64,000 bases of DNA from Sporothrix humicola (Eukaryota > Ascomycota > Sordariomycetes > Ophiostomatales > Ophiostomataceae): positions 558,001-622,000 of the forward strand of contig WNYE01000003.1 of the NCBI GenBank assembly GCA_021396245.1. The letters are read 5' to 3'. Below the pieces are notes generated by a model. That model did not search any database, had not been told where the DNA came from, and saw only the letters and a list, made by a program, of their open reading frames with translations. How positions within the stretch are numbered: position 1 is the first letter of the stretch; the number at the start of each line of letters is the position of its first letter. A program made the position numbers and the translations under genes. Positions 1 to 10,308 of this stretch are shown here, piece after piece.

Positions 1-215
1 GACGGCGGGATGCCTTCTGTGATCAAGAGTCCACCGGGCGAGGCACGCTGCCCATAGTACTGAGCGACAACATCGTCAGCCAGCCAGACGTCGCCGGCAT
101 GCTTGTGGTCACCTTCGTACAAGACGCCCCGGTTCCGGGTCATGGGCGCCATGACGACGCGGTGGCGGAGCTGGACGCGGCCATTGGCGATGGCGAGCGG
201 GGTAAAGAGGGACAT
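1..215 (-). CDS. Old Yellow Enzyme-type NADH:flavin oxidoreductase (N-terminal 71 codons, partial)
   Basis: The reverse strand opens with MSLFTPLAIANG, followed by LRHRVVMAPMTRNR and then QYYGQRASPGGLLITEG. This is the typical N-terminus of FMN-dependent Old Yellow Enzymes: the first beta strand with the FMN-contacting MAPMTR motif, then the YYxQRAS...LLITEG block. These cytosolic enzymes reduce activated C=C bonds with NAD(P)H. The ATG is at 215-213 and the gene runs off the left edge, so length and active-site residues cannot be judged. It lies beside a Zn2Cys6 regulator and several redox enzymes, so a shared pathway is possible (inference). Confidence 0.9.
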   Translation of the reverse strand, partial: MSLFTPLAIANGRVQLRHRVVMAPMTRNRGVLYEGDHKHAGDVWLADDVVAQYYGQRASPGGLLITEGIPP

Positions 216-970
216 TTCGTCTGTGAGAGTGTGTGTGAGGAAAGAGAGAGTTGGGTTTGACGATGCAGGTTTACATTTTCTTTTCTTTTACTTTACGATC
301 GACGTCACTCCACAAATGCCTTCCTACAACCTAATCCAGCAAGTGCTGACGGATGCATAGCTCAGAGAAGACCCTGGATTGAGCTTGTCGCGGCTGTCAT
401 TTTTTTTTTTTTTTTTTGCCTTCTCGGCGACCCTGTATGGTTGCGTGCTTGTCTCTGAACATGGCGCGAATTACGCGACCCGATGCCGGACAGCTGCCTT
501 CCATCTCTAACTCCGACAGGATCATGGCTACAATTGCGAGTCACTCAACCACTTCCGCTTACACGGAGACAGAATAACGACGGCAAACTACAAGATTTAT
601 GGAGACAATCCACGGAAGGTTCCGACAAATAATAAAGGAGACAAAGTGACAGTACGTCTATTTAAGCTAGTCCTTCCGTTTGCAACTGGGAGACAGCCCC
701 CCAAATATGGCTGGCATCCCGCTTCAAGATAATAGGCTGATAAGCATTCAGGTCGTGTCGGGAACTTGTCAAGAAGCCGACAACCGTCCGACTGTCGAAA
801 CATGGCCAAAGTCACTAGCTTTATTTGCTGAAGAACGACTGCAGACTGCACGCAACGGGTTTCGATTCCCGAACCATTCCCAACAGATAAGACAACCCAG
901 GCTAATGCTATCGATCAAACTCAGAACCTATCTTGGTATTTGCAATCTTATCTCAACTATTTCGACTGCT
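216..970. other. Intergenic region between the OYE gene and the regulator
   Basis: This is the upstream region of the OYE gene and the downstream region of the Zn2Cys6 gene. It contains a T18 run at 400-417. No coding sequence or RNA gene is supported; the short open frames have no recognisable motif. Confidence 0.6.
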
Positions 971-3666
971 CTACATATCTGATAAGCCAAAGACGGATTC
1001 ATACGGAATGGATGGCAGGGAAGGGTCGACTGCATGAGCATTCGCCTGCGCCTGTGTCTGCGTCCCCGCCATCTCCATCTCGGCATGGAACCGCGTCAGG
1101 CCGGCCACAAAGCTCTCGCCGCCCGACATGTCGGTGATGATCTGGGAGAACTGCTCAAAGCTGCCGTTGCCGACCTCGAAGGGCATGTTGACCTCGAACG
1201 CGTGGACAGACGGCACGAGCTCGTCTGTCAATCCCGCCAAGGCAGCACGCGGCTGGCGGTGGTCCGGTTCTTGCGAGACGATCTGGTCAATGACCTTTTG
1301 GCGGATGAGCTCAAAGGCGTTGCGGTACTTTGTGGCGGCGGGCACGCGCTCGGCAATGACAAAGAGGACGATACTACAATCGTGGATGCCGTTGCTGGTG
1401 GCCATGTCGAAAATGTCCGAGGGACAGAGCCAGATGCAGTAGACCAGTGTGAGTCCGGCAATGAATACATTCTGGAGAGCCATAAAGGAGTATCCAACCG
1501 CCAAAGTCTGGTGCAGTCGTTTGTAGGCGCCGCAGACGCCGGCACAGGCACGGGCGCACTCTTTGAGGAAACGAGGCGAGACGGTCAGGTCGGAGAGGAC
1601 GGGGTAGAGGAGCAGTCGCTGGCACTTGTAGTAAAAGACCATCTAAAAAGTCAGCGTTGCATTTAAAAAGAACGAAAAGAAAAACAAGTGAGGGCACCTA
1701 CATAAAAGTAGTATCCGTCATAGGGGAAGCCGGGAATATCCTTGACGACGGTTGTGTCGTGCGGGATCTTGGCCTTCCACCGCTCGAGTCTCTCGAGAAA
1801 TCCGTCGATCACGGCGTCGTCAATGGCCGCCGTGCTCTTATTGTCCACCCGGTAGATCGTCTCTTGGATGGCCGACTCGATCTGCCGCAGCTCGGCAATC
1901 AGGACAAACGATGTGAGGGATGTGCTCGGGTCGGCGGGTGACATTCGCGTGGGCAGTTTGATGACAGCCAGCGCATCCTCTGTAATGTCTTCATCGACGT
2001 CGAGCGGCAGGGCAATGTCGATGTCTCGGTCGGCAATACCCAGCGGCCGACCCATTGGTATCGAGATCTGCCGGTCAAAACAGTAGCACGCCCAAAACAG
2101 CCGCTTGCGCAGCTCGCTCTCCATGCTGCGGGACTGTGCGACGGCTTTTGTCTGGCGGTGCAAGCCGTGGTCGATGGCCACCAACAAAGCCATACGGCTG
2201 CATGTCCATGCTCCAGGGCCTGCTGGATCTCTCAAACAATAAATGGCCATCAGCATCAGCGCCTGGATGGTCCGAATATCATTGTACTCGAGCATTGTAT
2301 CGAGCGCGCGCATGGCCGAGGCGTAGTGCCGCTTAGCATGGTAAGGACCAGATTCGCCCGTTGTTTCGATAAATCGGCCCGACGTAGCATACACCAGGTG
2401 CAGTATTGTGGCTTCAAAGACGTCCGTGAGTCCGTATCGGCGATGGTGCACTTGCCGCAGCCACACCGAGTGCACCACAGGAAACCGTGTCATGATATTC
2501 TTGATGTAGCCAACATACAAACGGTCGGCAACGTTGGACGGCACGTCGGCAAAATCAATTGGTTCAATAGCGGCGGCAGCGGCGGCGGCGGCTGCTGCTG
2601 CTGCCGTTGTCTCGGATGCATTTGACGCGGCATCGGTCGCTGTCGATGCTGCCTGATGTCCATTCGTCTGTCCCATGGACAATTGGTGAAACGAGCTCGA
2701 CCGCCGCCGGACAATGCTCGCATTGTCAATGTAGTACTGTTGCTGCTGCTGGTGTTGGTTGAGATGGTGGCCGCCAATATTGACCGTCGTCGAAGGAGCT
2801 GGCCTCTGGCTGCGGCTTAAAAAGTTGAACAGCCTGCCCAGCGCCACATGCGACGATGCGCCAATGTAGCCCGATCCGTTGACATCCAGGGACAGACTGC
2901 GCAGGACAGACACGACCGAGTCGAGGCCGCCGTCCTGCCAGTCCAAGATCGCCTCGTCGGGGTCAGCAGACGTGGCCGCTCGGGGGCTGGACGTCTTGGA
3001 GTGCTCTGAGCGTGCCGACGGTGCAGAAGGCGCGCGGACATGAGTGTGACTGGGCCTGGCATGCCCGGCCGTCGGAGCCGATGATGACATGACAACGTCG
3101 CGACCAACATCCCCGCCTTCGGCTGGGATGTTTGTACTGGCCGCCCAGTGATCCGTCCCCACCTCGGCCACGCCCCGGTGCGCCAGCAGCGTCTCCAGCT
3201 CCGCCACCCGCCGCTCCAGCGACTTGATGTACTGGTTCTTGCCAAACGGCATCGGCTTCTGCGGCACCACATATTCGCACACCACATTGTCGTGCGGCGC
3301 GCACTTGCTGCACGGCTGTCGCCCGTCGCACTTTTGCTTGCGCGCCTTGCAGCGCTGGCACGCCAGGGCTACGCGGGGCCGTTTTGTGCGGGGAGTCGAG
3401 TCGGCGCTGTTGTTTGTCGTGGGTTCATCTTCTTGTTCTGGGAGTAGATTGGCGAGATTTGAAGCCCAGGCAGGGGGTTGATGGTGTTGAACATGGGAAG
3501 GAGGCGATGTGGACGTGGCGGACGTCGCCGAGGCAGGAGCGAACGGCGGCATCATGGCACCTTCCGTGTAAGAGAGATGTTGTGCAAAGTCCGTGTAGTT
3601 GTTATTGTGAAAGCTGTTTCTATGATTGTACTCAACAGCCGTCGATGCAGTCGAGTCAGTGTCCAT
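971..3666 (-). CDS. Zn2Cys6 fungal transcription factor with fungal_trans middle homology domain
   Basis: Two exons: 3666-1702 and 1642-971. The 59-bp intron (1643-1701) has donor GTAGGT, branch GCTGAC and acceptor TTTTTAG, and splicing gives an 878-residue protein. The zinc cluster (about residues 99-130) reads CQRCKARKQKCDGRQPCSKC and ends in CEYV, followed by a basic linker and a short coiled coil (YIKSLERRVAELETLL). Poly-Q and poly-A (about A15) tracts follow. The middle homology domain carries RTIQALMLMAIYCLR, RKRLFWACYCFDRQIS and GRPLGI. The protein would be a nuclear DNA-binding regulator recognising CGG-type half sites. Its position among redox and transport genes suggests a pathway-specific regulator, but the target genes are inference. 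Confidence 0.93.
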
Positions 3667-4920
3667 TCTGGCGAAAGTGTACGAAAGTAAAAGTCAAGTC
3701 GTGTCGAGTCACGTCGAAATGTTTACAGATTACAGAATATTACGGGGAAGAGATAGAGAATCAAAAAATCAAGAAGGTAATCTGGAGGGGCAATCAAGAT
3801 ATGACGACTCAATGTGTATTAGACTGAGAGTAAAGAGGATGAGATGGGTCTAGACAAGCCGTGATTGCCTTGGCTAGTGTAAGTGAACGGAGACATCCAG
3901 AGTAATACAACGTGGTCGTTCTTCAGAAAGCCAATAAGACGGGTTTACAATAGTGATAATAGCAACAGCCAGAAACATAATATTGGAAATAAGTGTACTC
4001 GAGGAAAGAGCGAACGTCGGCATTCCCAGTCCGGCATTAACACGCAGTATGGCATTGTCTGGAACTGGAAGGCATCGGGGACCCACCCCTTATCGGCGCG
4101 TTTGCAGCTAACAGAGGAAGGAACGCCGGCGCGGCTTTGCTAGCCGGCTTTGGCATGGGAAACGTGGTTGTGTATCTTGGTGAGAATTGCCCTTGATAAG
4201 AACGATTAAAGTTGTGTTCGCCCATCTGATTCTGAAATAAAGAAAAGAATGCGAGTGGTTCACTTCGGTTGTGTTTTGTGCATAATATTTTAAAAACCAT
4301 AAGTTGAATGAATATATTAGAGCATGTTGACACTTATTATTATTAAAAAAAAAAAAAAAAAGAAAGAAAGAAAAGAAAAGAAGATGAAAAAAGTAGTACT
4401 TAATAGGAAACAGGATGCATGGTGAACTTCTTCGTCTTGAGCTGGTTTCTCTGCCTTCCTCTTACTCGTGGAGGGTGCTAAACAACCGGCACTTCCATTT
4501 CCACTTGCACGCAATCATGACTGCATCCGACTTCCCTGTTTCTGCCAGACTAACCGGGGTTCCGGCATATCGTGCCTTCTCTTATCACTCAACATTTCCT
4601 TGCCACATTCAAGCAAGCAGGTAAATGCAAAAGCTGCTAAATACACAGTTGCCAAGAAATCTCAATACTGGGTGATGAACAACCAGACAAAACAAACAAA
4701 AAACGTGATTTAATATGAGTGTGTAACTTTGTGTCTATGTGCCAGAAAATGCAAACCAAAGAAGACGAAACCAAAAACAGTAACCCCAGAATGTAGACCA
4801 ACCTTGGCCCGCGGCCAAAGACATCGAAACCCTTTCCTAGTACCTCTCACAAGTCCTATCCTTTTTTACACTGTGATGCGGTAGATCCCGCATGCAAACA
4901 CTCAACCACACTCGTGCACC
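3667..4920. other. Intergenic region between regulator and MDR gene
   Basis: This is the promoter side of the regulator and the 3' side of the MDR gene. An A17 tract lies at 4345-4361, followed by GAAA repeats. No gene or RNA is supported. Confidence 0.6.
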
Positions 4921-6312
4921 TTAGTCAAACGACATGACCAACTTCTTCCCGTCGAGGTTGCCCTCTTTGACCATGGCCAGACCCTTCTCCACAGCCCCCA
5001 GTCCTCCTTCCAACACGCGGACTGCGGGCAGAAGCACCGTCCCAGAGGCCACCAGCTCATTGAGCTTTTGGCCGTACACGCCGTATTCAGTATTCAAGAC
5101 AAACTGTTTGATCTCGACGGTGTGCACCCGTGCATTGGCCGGCACCACATCTTTGGAGGACATGAAGGCCAGCGGACAAAAGTCGACGGGGTCGGTGGAA
5201 GTACGGCCAGAGGCTGCAATCACTTGGAGACACAGCTTGGCCGTCCGGGCACCGACCAGGTCAATCACGCGCGTCAGACGGCCCGCGGAACAGCACAGAA
5301 TCTCGCCAATGACGTGCATGTCCGTTTTGCCCGTGTAGGTGACGACGTGGGTGGCGCCGCGGGCGCGGACCAGGTCGGCAGTGGCGTCGGAGCAGACGGC
5401 GACCGTCTCGATGCCGGCGTGGGCGGCTAGCTGGATGGCGAACTGACCGGTGACGGTGGAGCCGCCCCAGACGAGGAGGACGCCTTCTCGACCCGAGGGG
5501 TTGGGGGTGTCGCTGTCCTCGACATCTGATGCCGCCTTTGGCGTCATTGGAATACTCAACCACTTCCACAGGGTCATGGCGGCCGTGACGCCCGCAACGC
5601 CCAGACACGCCGCTGTGCAAAAGTCGAGCGACTCCGGGATGGGAAAGACGGTGTGCTGGGGCACGACCACCAGCTCCTGGAAGCATCCGGCCCTTCGGTC
5701 CTTGTAGTAGGTGGTTGTCCACACCGCGTCGCCGACTTTGATGTCGGAAACAGCCTCGCCGACTGCATCGACAACACCCGCCATCTCCCTACCCGTAATC
5801 CACGGCAGCGACGGCAGGCAAAAGTTATAGGCGACGCTCATCCAGTCAATGTGGTTGAGGCCGGTGGCCTTGTTGCGGATGCGGACTTCGGTGGGGGCGA
5901 GCTCGGTGGGCGTCTCAAAGTCGGCGACCAACTCGTAGCCGCGCTCAGAGTTGATGACCAGAGCTGTGTGTGTTGATGCGGTGGATGGCGTAGCATCTTC
6001 TTGCACAAGTTTATCTTGGTAGGTTGTGTCGTCCGCCACGGATGATGGAGCCGTAGATGCGACTGAAGCATCAGTCGCCGTCGTGGCTAGAGACGTGGCC
6101 GATGATGCCCTTGTTGGTGCTTGGCTTTCACTGGAACTGCTCTGGCTTTCTGTCTCTGTTGTCGACTCCAGACTCTGTGACACACCGACTTCTTGGACGT
6201 CGACTTGCACTGAGTTGCATGGCTTGATATCCACGGGTGCTGTTGGTTCAGAATCGACTATCTTGAGTGTCTCGAGTGAGAGCACTGGGTGCTCCTGGAT
6301 GAGTGTTGTCAT
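4921..6312 (-). CDS. Medium-chain dehydrogenase/reductase (ToxD/enoyl-reductase-like) with N-terminal extension
   Basis: Single exon, 463 residues. The catalytic part starts near residue 115 (TALVINSERGYEL) and has the MDR GroES-like fold: RNKATGLNHIDW, then WITGREMAGVV with VGDAVW. A Rossmann segment follows with VLLVWGGSTVTGQFAIQLA (about 278-296), a variant of the NADP-binding AxxGxxG found in ToxD/LovC-like proteins. The four-Cys structural zinc lobe is absent, so it is probably a zinc-independent NADPH reductase. The first 114 residues are Ser/Thr/Glu/Gln-rich, low in complexity, and not part of the family core. They lie in the same open frame behind the first ATG, so they may be translated, or a downstream start may be used. 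It diverges from the alpha/beta hydrolase gene. Confidence 0.85.
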   Translation of the reverse strand: MTTLIQEHPVLSLETLKIVDSEPTAPVDIKPCNSVQVDVQEVGVSQSLESTTETESQSSSSESQAPTRASSATSLATTATDASVASTAPSSVADDTTYQDKLVQEDATPSTASTHTALVINSERGYELVADFETPTELAPTEVRIRNKATGLNHIDWMSVAYNFCLPSLPWITGREMAGVVDAVGEAVSDIKVGDAVWTTTYYKDRRAGCFQELVVVPQHTVFPIPESLDFCTAACLGVAGVTAAMTLWKWLSIPMTPKAASDVEDSDTPNPSGREGVLLVWGGSTVTGQFAIQLAAHAGIETVAVCSDATADLVRARGATHVVTYTGKTDMHVIGEILCCSAGRLTRVIDLVGARTAKLCLQVIAASGRTSTDPVDFCPLAFMSSKDVVPANARVHTVEIKQFVLNTEYGVYGQKLNELVASGTVLLPAVRVLEGGLGAVEKGLAMVKEGNLDGKKLVMSFD

Positions 6313-7847
6313 TGTGTGTGTGAGTATGTGTGTGATATGATTTGTGGCTGACGTATTTTCTTGTTGGTGGTATATCGCTCAGATTATTGAAGATATGGTT
6401 GCAGTAGAAGGGTAAGGTATCAAGACAATAAGTCCAAGAAGGGTATATGTTCTGGGTGGGAGCAGATAACTGTAGATGTATGATCGTGTCTGTCTGAATC
6501 TTGAATGTTGACTTGATACGTCGTGAATAATTGTGTTTATGTTCAAACAAGATGTAGAGTCTGAATGTGTGCGATATAATAAATGGAAACATCAAATGGA
6601 CGGAAGAAAAATCTTGCGTACAAGCCTTGATGGGATTTGTTTAGAGAAACCGAAAAGGGTGTCGGATCGGGAGCCGTAGATCAGCGGGAAAACCGGGGCC
6701 AGGCAGGGGACCAGTAGGAACCAGTAGGAAGGAAGGAAAAGAGAGGAAAAGAGAGGCAGGGTAGAAAGGGGAACACACAAGGCAGGTCACGGTTTGTTGT
6801 TTGCAATTCCTGTGTTGACGTTGTCGTGTCGGCCAACTCCCGCAGTCGACGTAATCCTGTTTACACAGCGACGGGCTGAGGGGTGGAAGGCGAGTATGGA
6901 ATCAGATTTGGCAAGTGCAAGTCAGGACTGATGAGCATCGAACAAAACCAACCACATGTCAAGCCCAACCGTTCCTTCTACTTTTTCTTTTTTTCCGTCA
7001 GTCGCTCTTTCCTTCTTTGATTTTGCCACAAAATGTTGCGCCTGCGGACCTGATGCAATGTCATCCGTCACCAAAATGCTCTCGAAAAACACACCCACAA
7101 CAACAAAGTCTATATATCGGCTTGTAGTCCCGCAAGGCGGACGGAAGACTCAAGACGGCCTGTAGCCTCATTTGGACAAACTCCATTAAGAACCGTGGTC
7201 TTCTCTCTAGTTGCCCTCACACAGTTGAATCTTCCGTCTCCCGATAACACCAACACCCGCCCTGGATCGGCAACCTCACTAGCGTCCGACATCCCATTCG
7301 GGAAATCCCACGCATCGACTTACACCAACATTTAGGTTGGAGAATGAATATGTCTCTACTCCGTAAACGGTTGCAAATTCATTATTTGCATTGCTCTTTT
7401 TGCTTGTGACTGATTCTTTCCGTCTTCTTTTGATTTCTCAGCCGCGCCTTCCATTTCGATACTTTACACAGTCCACGCTATCCACGCTCCTTCCAAGTCC
7501 ACCACAGCCCGCCGTAGCCCCTTCCCACACAAACATCCGCTCTTTCCTGTCGCGAGTATCATGATGGAGCAAATGCAAGTCCTTCCGTACTCCATAAACG
7601 AGCCAAAATAGCTTAACCCTTTTCACTACAACACTATGGTTTCTCTTATCACACGCTTTATTGGAGGGCTTATCAGGCTTCAATACTTTGAAGCTGTGCC
7701 CTTTCTCTTATAGATTCTAACAACTGCCTGCCACTGCCTATTGCGACTTACATGCTCCTCATAATCTAGAGTTTCACTCCCTGCTTACTCATCTTATCTC
7801 ATCAATCATCCACACACTCACTCACATTCGCCACTCATCTCACGAAG
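6313..7847. promoter_or_regulatory. Divergent intergenic region between MDR reductase and alpha/beta hydrolase
   Basis: The two flanking genes are transcribed away from this 1.5-kb interval, so it must hold both promoters. One TACTCCGTA motif is at 7357-7365 and a near copy lies around 7588. The last 150 bp before the hydrolase ATG are C/T/A-rich, as is usual for fungal leaders. No coding sequence is supported. Confidence 0.55.
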
Positions 7848-8699
7848 ATGCCCTCCCCGATCAAGGCCGGCTACCTGGACACGCCGCTGGGCCAGGTCCA
7901 CTACTTTTACTCGCTGCCAACAACAGCTCCTTCGCCACCAAAACCCCCTGTGCTTCTGATGCACATGTCGGCGTCGTCGGCGCGGTCATTTCTCGGGATG
8001 ATGCCGATGCTGACGGCGCTGGGGTATGCGTGCTACGCGCCCGACATGCCGGGGTTTGGCAACTCGTTTGACCCGGCGGAGGACCCGACGGGCATTGAGT
8101 GGTACGCCTCTCTTTATTATCAAGCATTCATGTCGCAGCTGCCGTCATTCAAAGACGGCGTCCACGTCATCGGCCACCACTCTGGCGGCATCCTCGGGAT
8201 GGAGTTTGCGAGCAACCCCGAGCAGTACCCCGGCTTTGTGCACAGCCTGACGATTGTGGGCGCGTCGGTGATGACGGCGGCGGACCGCGCGGAGATGAGC
8301 AAGACGTTTCTGGAGCCGTTTAATAAGCCCACTGTGGCGGGTGATCATTTTGGGAAAACATGGGAGTACCTCAAGTGGGAGGGCCTGGTGCCGGAGACGC
8401 ATCTGAAGCTGATTAACAGGGAAGCGCTTGACCATGCGCGGGCGTGGAAGGGCCGCAACCAGATCTACTCGTGCGTGTGGAAGTACGAGCGGATGGAAGC
8501 CCTGGATGCTATTCCTTTGGACGTCAAAGTGGCCGGGCTGTGTGCGCCGGACGACGTGCTGTGGCCGTTTTACGGCAACTTCACCAAGCTGGTGACGCGG
8601 CCGATTGAGACGACGGAGATCAAGGGCGGCAATTTTGGGCCGGACCTAGACCCGGAGGGCATTTTGGATGCCTTTTTGCGGTTGATCGGTGAGAAGTAG
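7848..8699 (+). CDS. Alpha/beta hydrolase fold protein with atypical catalytic triad
   Basis: Single exon, 283 residues, the normal size for soluble alpha/beta hydrolases. Residues 35-45 (VLLMHMSASSA) form the oxyanion-hole strand. Then come YAPDMPGFGNS and the nucleophile elbow GHHSGG with Ser112. An acidic residue is available in GLCAPDDVLWPF. The segment that normally carries the catalytic His (GGHF.P..P) reads GGNFGPDLDP, so Asn262 stands where His is expected (codon AAT). The triad therefore looks incomplete unless another His substitutes. The gene is convergent with the FMN monooxygenase, only 124 bp from it, within the accessory metabolic run. The substrate is unknown. Confidence 0.9.
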   Translation: MPSPIKAGYLDTPLGQVHYFYSLPTTAPSPPKPPVLLMHMSASSARSFLGMMPMLTALGYACYAPDMPGFGNSFDPAEDPTGIEWYASLYYQAFMSQLPSFKDGVHVIGHHSGGILGMEFASNPEQYPGFVHSLTIVGASVMTAADRAEMSKTFLEPFNKPTVAGDHFGKTWEYLKWEGLVPETHLKLINREALDHARAWKGRNQIYSCVWKYERMEALDAIPLDVKVAGLCAPDDVLWPFYGNFTKLVTRPIETTEIKGGNFGPDLDPEGILDAFLRLIGEK

Positions 8700-8823
8700 A
8701 CAGATGAGAGAACAGAACGTAATTTAAATTTACCTTTTCAGTAATTCTCATTAATATCTGATTATGATCTTATCATTATTTGAATTTCATTTATTTCGAC
8801 TACAATCTGATAAATATCACCCC

Positions 8824-10308
8824 CTATGCCTCCACCTTGGTGTCTTCCTTCTTCTCGAGCGGCTTCCCGTCTGGCCCCTTGGGAACATACGGCACCTCGC
8901 CCTCAAACTTGAAGGTGCTGCCGTAGTGGTCCGGCCGCAGCGTCTTTTGGCCCGGCTCTCGCATCAGGTTTTCCCGGAACGTGCCGCCGGGGACGGCATA
9001 GTCCTCAAAGATCATGCCGCGCTTGCGCAGCTCGGGCAGCAGCAGCTCGCAAATGTCCTCGAAGGAGCCCGGGTTGCTAATGTAGGCCATGTTGAAGCCG
9101 TCGACGTCGGCCTCGTCGATCCACTGCTGCATGATGTCGGCGACCATTTCGGGCGTGCCGACGGGCGTCGGGTGGAAGCCGCCGACGGCGATCTTTTGGC
9201 CGAGCTTGCGCGGCGTCCAGACGTCGCCGTCGGCCTGGGAGTCCCGGAAGTTGCCCAGGAAGCCCTGGATGGCGCCGGCCTTTGGGTTGGACGTGTCCAG
9301 CTTGAGCTCCTCGTCGAGCGGGTAGGCGCTAATGTCGATGCTGGTGTAGCCGGAGAACTGGGCGAGGGCGCCAATGACATCGGCATACTCGCAGGCCTCG
9401 GCGTACTTTGCCTGCGCCTCTTCCAGCGTGCGGCCGAGGATCGGGTTGATGGCGGCGAAGAACTTGATCGAGTACGGGTCGCGGCCGTTGCGCCGGCAAA
9501 TGTCGCGGGCCGCCTTGATCTGGCCGGTGGCTTGCGAGGGCACGAGGCCGCCAATGTACACAGCCTCGGCGTGCTTGGCCGCAAACTCCTGGCCCACCTT
9601 GGACGTGCCGGCTTGGAAGATGACCGGCGTGCGCTGCGGCGAAGGATGCAGAGGACCACGCGCCGACAGCTTAAAGTGCGGGCCGTCGTGCTCGATGGAG
9701 GCGACCCGGGTCGGCTCGTAGGCCACTCGCGACTTGCTGTCCCACTTGACCGCGTCGTTGGCCCACGAGCCGTTCCACAGCCGGTACACCAGGTCCATGT
9801 ACTCGTCGGCAATCTCGTAGCGCAGGTCGTGGGGCAGCAGCTCGCGGCCAAACGCCCGGGCCGCCGCGCCCGACCAGCTCGTCACCACGTTCCACGCGAT
9901 GCGTCCTTTGGTGAGGTGGTCGAGTGACGCAAAGGTGCGCGCCAGCGGGTACGGCTCAATGTACGACGTCGATCCCGTCACACCAAAAGCCACCGACTCC
10001 GTGACGGCCGCCATGGCCGAGATGATGACGAGCGGATCGAGCTTAGCCACCTGCGTGCCCGCCTTGAGCACGGCATCCTCGTTGCCGCCGTATACTGAGT
10101 GGCTGCCGTAGCTGTCAGCAAAGAAGATGCAGGCCACCTTGTTCTTGTCGGCGAGCTTGGCAATATTAATATAGTACTCCAGGCTGTCCTTTTGGTACGA
10201 GTTGTCGCCTGGACGGGCCCATTGGCCGGCGGCTTCGTGGTTGCCGCGGCAGGCCGTCTCGAAAAAGTTAATGTGGACCTGCTTCTTGGAGGTTTCGACG
10301 GAGCCCAT
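8824..10308 (-). CDS. FMN-dependent luciferase-like monooxygenase, NtaA/SnaA/DszA family
   Basis: Single exon, 494 residues; the family is usually about 440-460. Family hallmarks include the start VHINFFETACRGN, WARPGDNSYQ, ACIFFADSYG, the TIM-barrel block SYIEPYPLARTFASLDHLTKGRIAWNVVTS (about 125-155), DGPHFKLSARGPLHPSPQRTPVIFQAGTS, and a C-terminal VGTPEMVADIMQQWIDEADVDGFN. Members use FMNH2 supplied by a separate reductase to oxidise substrates such as nitrilotriacetate, pristinamycin IIA or dibenzothiophene sulfone. The substrate here cannot be inferred. The family is rich in bacteria and this copy has no intron, so an old bacterial origin is possible but not shown. It shares the upstream region 10309-12286 with the amino-acid permease. 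Confidence 0.92.
   Translation of the reverse strand: MGSVETSKKQVHINFFETACRGNHEAAGQWARPGDNSYQKDSLEYYINIAKLADKNKVACIFFADSYGSHSVYGGNEDAVLKAGTQVAKLDPLVIISAMAAVTESVAFGVTGSTSYIEPYPLARTFASLDHLTKGRIAWNVVTSWSGAAARAFGRELLPHDLRYEIADEYMDLVYRLWNGSWANDAVKWDSKSRVAYEPTRVASIEHDGPHFKLSARGPLHPSPQRTPVIFQAGTSKVGQEFAAKHAEAVYIGGLVPSQATGQIKAARDICRRNGRDPYSIKFFAAINPILGRTLEEAQAKYAEACEYADVIGALAQFSGYTSIDISAYPLDEELKLDTSNPKAGAIQGFLGNFRDSQADGDVWTPRKLGQKIAVGGFHPTPVGTPEMVADIMQQWIDEADVDGFNMAYISNPGSFEDICELLLPELRKRGMIFEDYAVPGGTFRENLMREPGQKTLRPDHYGSTFKFEGEVPYVPKGPDGKPLEKKEDTKVEA

Noticed and set aside
841..910. Possible tRNA T-arm (GGGTTTCGATTCCCG)
   Set aside because: The stem-loop register does not give a canonical 5-bp T stem, and no acceptor, D or anticodon arms surround it.
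8764..9927. 387-codon forward open frame
   Set aside because: Antisense shadow of the FMN monooxygenase in GC-rich DNA; no family motifs, while the reverse strand encodes a clear enzyme.
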